From the NCBI GenBank assembly GCA_022376515.1, contig WTXI01000041.1:124001-188000 (forward strand): a stretch of 64,000 nt of DNA. The letters run 5' to 3'. Made by a program: the position numbers and the translations under genes. Shown here piece after piece: positions 58,679 to 64,000 of the stretch. This stretch comes from Lactifluus volemus. Taxonomy: Eukaryota; Basidiomycota; Agaricomycetes; Russulales; Russulaceae. The notes beneath the pieces were generated by a model that did not search any database, was not told the DNA's origin, and worked only from the letters and a program-made list of their open reading frames with translations. Within the stretch, counting starts at the first letter, position 1. Each line of letters begins with the position of its first letter.

Positions 58679-61194
58679 CTTGCAGCTCGTACGGCCATCT
58701 ATGGAGTTCGAAGAAGTGTTACTAGTAGCCTGAGAGGTGGAGATACTAGTAGCAGTATCTGTTTGTTGAGAGAATAGAGGCATGCTGAGGAGACGAGTGC
58801 GTTGGGTTCGAGATGAGTAAATACCAAGTCAAAATAGAAGTAATTGAAGGACATGGACATAACTTACTTAGGAAAACTGAGGAACAGTTGGGGTAGGGTA
58901 TATAACTTACGAGGCTATGCTCTTGGAGACTGCAGGGCTCAGTTGCGCTGCAGCCTGAGTGCGGGAGTCACGAGATTGGCATACCGTATATGGAACCAGG
59001 CGCCGGGCTTCGGCCCTTCGGGCACTCATCGACTCATCATCCTCGCTGTTCCATTTCACCCCCAGAGTTTTGACACTGGAATCTGGTCCCTTGGGTGAAC
59101 GATCATCTAATCGCTCAGTACGGCCACCGTATGGAGATGCTCGAATACCGTGACCAGTGATGACATACTTTTAATCCTTCCAGATGCGCCGCTAATGACC
59201 AAAAAGACGGTCTATGCGGGATCGCTGCCAGTCACTGCAGATATATAGCTCTTACGAAATGTGCTGGCCGCTCGTCGTAGAGGTACGATCTTCAAGCGAA
59301 ATTACTCATCCATAACCAGTTTGCAGAACATGACCCGTCCCTGCCGACATCTTCAACTGCCAGTCGAACCCCTGGCTCTCCCATCCGCGTCGGAAGGCCT
59401 CGATGGAGGCTTATCGCACATCGTGAGCCCACAAAATCGCCCCCGCACTCTGCATTGTCCAATCTGTCCACGCTATGGCCTCGTTGGTGTGTTCCCAACA
59501 ACGAGGCAACGACCATTTCTCGATCGATTCCGGAATCCTAACGTACCCCGGATGCTATGTGTCCCCCGTGCCCCGACGGTCCTTCTTTTCTGTTCCTTCA
59601 TACTTCACCCCCGGTCCCTCGCGACGCGACTGCCTCTGGCTTTTCCGCTTCGACAAGGCTCCCCAGAACCTTTGCTTCGGTCGACGCTAAAACCCAGGTC
59701 CGCTCTTTTTTTTGCTTCTATGTTCTGAATTGCCTGTTCACTCGTCATGCAATCTCAAGTGAAGACATACTATCGCTCTCAAGAACCTTCTGTACTCAGC
59801 TTCTTGTTCGAGTTGATCGTACACGCGTCATGCGCAAGCACGCCTGGGACAACACTCACGTGAGCGACTATATATATATCCCACGCTTTTTTTTCACCCC
59901 AGTTGGTTATCTATATCAACTGATGCATCGTACATCATAGTTTAATACCCGGTTCTAGTGTTCATCACTCTAACACTGACACAACCCTTTTCCCGGGTAT
60001 AACTTGGGCATGATCCTGGAGACATGCGTTAAGACGTTTGTCGGTGCGTCTCCCTCTTTCCAGCATTACTCTCCCTTCAGCGGCTTCTATGCTCATGTTA
60101 CCCAGCCTGGAGTCCTCTGGATCTAAGCACGTCCGCACGAGGGTGAGGCCGCGTGATGATTCAGTTCATGTACCTCCCCGGAGAAGAAGAATTAGCTCCG
60201 TGTGACGATTTGTGACTGTATGTCCGTAACGCAGAGATTGACTCACTCTAGGTGGCAACATGGGGCGGAGGTGGAAGGCAGCGGCGGGTGGCCCACTTAC
60301 GAGACACTCCCATGCTTGGTCGGCCAACTCGTGCAGTCTACTATAGTATGCCTTGGGCTGGTCCAGGAACATCGCATCTACGGTGGGAAGGTAGGTGGAC
60401 TTGCCATACCAGCTGAGTGGGCCGAGGAAGTTTTGGGGAGTCACACAAGAGAATCGCCTTCTGATGAGACAAGTCGATACAGATTTAGGGCTTCTTGATT
60501 CAAGTATCACATGAATGCAACATTTTGCAAAATATGTCCGATTCGGAATTGAACGTTTGAGGTCTGAGCTCCACCGGAAATTTCAGTGAAGTTCACCTGG
60601 GACATGGCTTTGGGCTGTCGGGTCGGAGTTATCGTAACGAGACTAGCCTAGCACGCCTTTCCACGCTAAAACACTCTATTTCTCAGGTCACCCCGGCCAG
60701 TACATACTACATACAGCAGGAAACTAGCGCGTTGTCTTATGTAGCATGTTGCGCTGTACTGTAACAGTGCAATTTTTTTATTTTAATATCCGAGTCCCTA
60801 GCTCTCAAGCGGTCGACAATCATACATCTATTCCGACCTCCCGGTCATCTTGCCCTCGAGGCGGATCCGCTCCGTTGAACTCATTACATCCTCACATTCT
60901 AGCATATCCTTTGCCTTTTTTAGACGAGATCACACACAATTGCACGCACGCATCTCGCCACGTTTGGGAAGGCTATCGCGATCTCGTTCAAGAAGTGGTT
61001 AGCCCAGCCCCCAGGCAGTGCCCCCGCTGCCATAGACTCGGCCATTTCACCCCCGTTTCCCCCTCCCGAAGGACGCAGTACGTCACCGCGTGTTGAGGCA
61101 GCCTCAGAGAATGGGATCAGGCAAACATGGCGTATGCGCATGCCCTCCTTTTTATTGCTGAAGGGCATACCGTAGCTACGAATATGAAATATAT
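58679..61194. other. Intergenic, nothing supported
   Basis: Open frames at 59261-59940 and 60746-61096 lack family resemblance. A ggtatataac TATA-like word at about 58896 could serve the minus-strand F-box gene. Confidence 0.4.
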
Positions 61195-61385
61195 TTAATG
61201 ACTCAGCCGTGATACGAATAAGCGACTCAAAGTCATTCGTGGTAGTTGTTCCCATAGCCCAGCTGCCAGTGCAATACCTTCTTGCCCGGTTTCATTCCCA
61301 ACTATGAAAAGGTTGTGTAGCAAGGGGAGTACTTCTGCAACTGATTCTCCCGTGAGACCTTGTAACGCAAGTGCGATGGATGACT

Positions 61386-62745
61386 CTAGCATGGCAGGTA
61401 TTTCGAGACGCTGGACAGAGGGAAATATATGAAAAGTTGGGACCACAGCATGGGATCTATCTCGGGTTCGTCTTTTTGGATCCAACGCGGCCGGTCGCAC
61501 TTGACGTTGAGTGACTTGATGCGAGAGCAGAAGGGCAGAATCTGACTGCATATCCGTGTTATGGAAATGATTTGCCAATCCGGCCTATTGCATTTGATAC
61601 ATAATGAGGGAGAAATCGAGGAATGACAAGTCGTATTTGAGGGGAAAGAGATAGAGGCCCTATAACACAGATCGAATTCCAGGGTTAAACTGGATGGCCT
61701 GAATGAGTCCAGAAGACCGATGAACCGGATGGTTTCGGGGATATCAGAGAGAAAATGGGTGTTAAGGCGAAATTTAGCCCAATGGAAAAATGTTATCTGG
61801 AAGTCATCGAGTAGAGGGGCATCGATTCTGGCCGCGAGGAGTTCTAGGTATTCGCTCATACCTTCAAATTCAAATCGAGTGAGAGCGGGGAGAACAAAAC
61901 GGGGCGGCGGTGGTGAAAGTAGATCTCGGTTCACTATTTCTTTGTCTTGAAGGAAATTGGTTGGCTCGAAATCGATGATAAGGGATTCGAGCTTTGGCAG
62001 CGCAGACAGGGATGTAGCCATTTCCTCAGGTGGAATGTACCCAAGAAAAGGTATATCGAAAAGATGAAGAGATCTGAGGTCGCGTGTAGACGAAAGGAAT
62101 CGTGGCAATGACGGAAATGTGATATTCATGAGAACGAGATCTTGCAGAGACGGGGCAGATCCATTCAAGAATGTATCGGGAAGAGGCCTACTAGATGACT
62201 TTAAAGTAAGGGATTTCAATGCTGGAAACGGCTTCTGTATCACCGTGGCAATTCGTAGATCTTCCGGAATGGTCATATAGATCTGGTGTACGCGATCACG
62301 TTGTTCCAATGCAGCAACAGTATTACCCTTCCAGTCGCTGTCCCAGCCGACGAATAGGACAGCGAGAGGAAATGGTGGCCAGACTTCTAACGACGTCCTC
62401 ACAGGTGAATTTACCGTGCAATAAAGCCGCAGATTGAGGCGAATTGGTGATTCAAGAATGATGTATCGCCATCGTTGGCATACATGCACCAACTTCTGCC
62501 AATGACATGGAAACGTTTCGTCTTTGTTGGGGATAACTTGATAAAACTCAAATACCACAAGGAGGACATCGTCAGGGAGAGATCCGATTGTTACTTGTTG
62601 GATCCCCTGACCCTGGCCTGCACGATACAACACAACTCAGCAATAGTTATAATTGTCCCAGATGAGCCTTACCTGGCCCTTGTTGTAACAATGACGTGGT
62701 CTGTTGAAGTGCAACAACATTTTTTCTGTCGGAACAACGATCCAT
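61386..62745 (-). CDS. F-box/LRR-like protein, C-terminus frameshifted (434 aa as read)
   Basis: Exons (minus): 62745-62673 and 62617-61386, with a 55-nt phase-1 intron (gtaagg...gcag). Exon 1 encodes 24 residues beginning MDRCSDRKNVV. Exon 2 starts IQQVTIGSLPDDVLLVVFEFY, then KLVHVCQRWRYI, and keeps SALPKLESL and FEFEGMSEYLELLAARIDAP. Compared with the copy at 7691, one T is missing from a T run near 61430 (CAACTTTTC for CAACTTTTTC). The frame therefore leaves the family in WSQLF and stops at 61386, while the lost tail (PSVQRLEIPAMLESSIAL and on) continues in another frame down to about 61195, with further decay. Truncation may be real or a homopolymer error. Confidence 0.78.
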
Positions 62746-63301
62746 TTGCGTCAAAGGGGTTGGTTGACTGGTGTCACTGAACCATGACTCGGATTACTTG
62801 GCCTAATTACGTAACCCGATGATGCGGGCCGGATTAGCCAGATTTCAATCATGTGATCTGCGATGTTAATCTCTTCCAAGAACGAAGTTCACGCATGTCA
62901 CTGGTCCCTCCGTGGGGGTTCAGCAACGCGAGATGTGAGGACGACAAACACGTACTCAGCGCTCAGCGTTCACCCGCACTTCGATAGCCTTTCGCCTCGG
63001 GGTTTTTCCTCAGCTGAATTATCAATATCTCTACCTATCGAATAGTCCTCTCTCGCAGGCACTTCCGCTCCTAATTTCTCTCTGCAATAGCAGTCTAAGC
63101 TAACTCCGTGTTTGCCAAGTTGAAATTTCAACTATTAGTAGTCGGCCCACACTCGACAGCTCATTAACTATCCAACTTCTCAACGAACAAGAGTTACGAG
63201 GGAACGGACAGGACATTATGGGTCATCGGAAGGGAATCAAAGACGACCGGGTACGCTTCATGACCATAGGCCGCCGCTGAAACAACCACTCACTTGGATC
63301 G
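62746..63301. other. Intergenic, nothing recognised
   Basis: Upstream side of the minus-strand F-box gene. No other feature seen. Confidence 0.5.
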
Positions 63302-64000
63302 AGTAGGCCCGATTTCATTCCCACCGCACGCGTGACCATTGGGCCTCACTGACAATGTCCTCTTCGACTTTTGTCAAATGGCTTCGTCCGAGTCCCCTCG
63401 ATGGTGGCATGCACTGGTGCACATATGGCGAATGTGGAGATACATCATGAAGAAGAAGCTATATATCTGGCCACGCTCCTTTCCTATCTTCGTACGGGAA
63501 ACAGGTTTTCTACTACCCCCTCAGAGTGAAGCCAACTTTCTTGCCGCACTCCGAAATCGATCTTTTTTTCAATACCAAGAACTTTGTTAGAGCGACTCTC
63601 CGAGTCCGAAGTGCTAAAGAAGCCGTATCCAGTTTTGACACATCTTCGCCTTTATTTGATTAATATTTGGAGGTAGGTACCGGTGCTTCCCGATACCTTT
63701 TTGGGTGGATCTTTCCATGATCTTGTCACGGTTCGCCCCTCGAGAGGATACCCAGTACCTGTTACTTTTCACCCGAACAGCCCTATCCGCGTCGACTTAA
63801 AGTCGTTCACATTGAATTCGAATCCCCAGCTTCTCGTCCTGATCCAGCAAATGGACCTCCTTCATTCATACGCGTTGTCCTCCCCGCTCTCACTCGTTTG
63901 GTGTTCGAAGGCGCTAGCGAGTACTTTGAAGGTCTTGTGGCTCGGATCGACAATCCTGCTATTATTTACGTCTACACAACTCGGCTTGATTTTGACATTC
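63302..64000 (+). pseudogene. Decayed F-box/LRR copy running off the right edge
   Basis: Pieces of the F-box (VTIG, LTDNVLFDF, ALVHIWRMWRYI) and of the leucine-rich half (VVLPALTRLVFEGASEYFE, near 63870-63930) are in the right order. They are separated by frame changes and stops (for example gttagag at about 63587), and much of the middle is missing. The copy continues beyond the window. Confidence 0.65.

Noticed and set aside
59261..59940. Open frames of 127-155 codons
   Set aside because: Pro/Arg/Ser-rich translations typical of C-rich non-coding DNA; no motif seen.

Overview
The window is from a basidiomycete fungus, most likely an agaricomycete. The spliced genes have many short introns (mostly 45-75 nt, GT-AG, a few GC-AG). 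They belong to families that expand in mushroom-forming and wood-decay fungi: a CYP63-like P450, a second microsomal P450, two basidiomycete types of F-box protein, and seven-helix membrane proteins of unknown function. I found no tRNA, rRNA, CRISPR array or intact transposon. Gene models were built by hand from splice sites and reading phase. They are inferences, but phase closes exactly across up to 13 exons.

Layout. 0-10 kb: a family of F-box/leucine-rich proteins with one broken copy running in from the left edge, two intact copies (4998-6628 and 7691-9189), and two C-terminal relics lying in a duplicated 3' flank. 11.3-12.3 kb: an unrecognised two-exon gene. 13.1-23 kb: a metabolic or transport block with one intact auxin-efflux-carrier-family transporter (7 exons, 473 aa) followed by two intact flavin monooxygenases in tandem (13 exons and 615 aa each, matching TATA blocks). 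25-32.6 kb: two related seven-helix genes facing each other, one carrying a 1-nt frameshift, with a degenerate tandem array of about 300-bp units between them. 32.6-35.6 kb: homopolymer-rich sequence without a supported gene. 35.6-37.8 kb: an intact 505-aa P450 (minus strand), divergent from an F-box gene of a second type (38.66-40.54 kb). A second member of that type lies at 44.19-46.07 kb, and an F-box/LRR member (41.9-43.4 kb, minus strand) sits between them. 47.1-47.6 kb: a conserved-looking hypothetical gene. 51.3-53.7 kb: an intact 605-aa CYP63-like P450. 57-64 kb: two more F-box/LRR genes on the minus strand (one intact, one frameshifted at its C-terminus) and a decayed copy running off the right edge.

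How it fits together. The window is mostly lineage-specific accessory genome: seven F-box/LRR loci plus relics, two F-box genes of another type, two P450s, two flavin monooxygenases, one transporter and two orphan receptor-like membrane proteins. Oxidative tailoring enzymes beside a small-molecule transporter suggest metabolism of an aromatic or indolic compound, but no backbone synthase is present, so this is not a classical biosynthetic cluster. The most unusual structural features are two loci (3.3 and 41.2 kb) where short modules are duplicated next to hairpin stems, a micro-inversion inside an F-box relic, and F-box genes whose first exon varies while the intron behind it is conserved.
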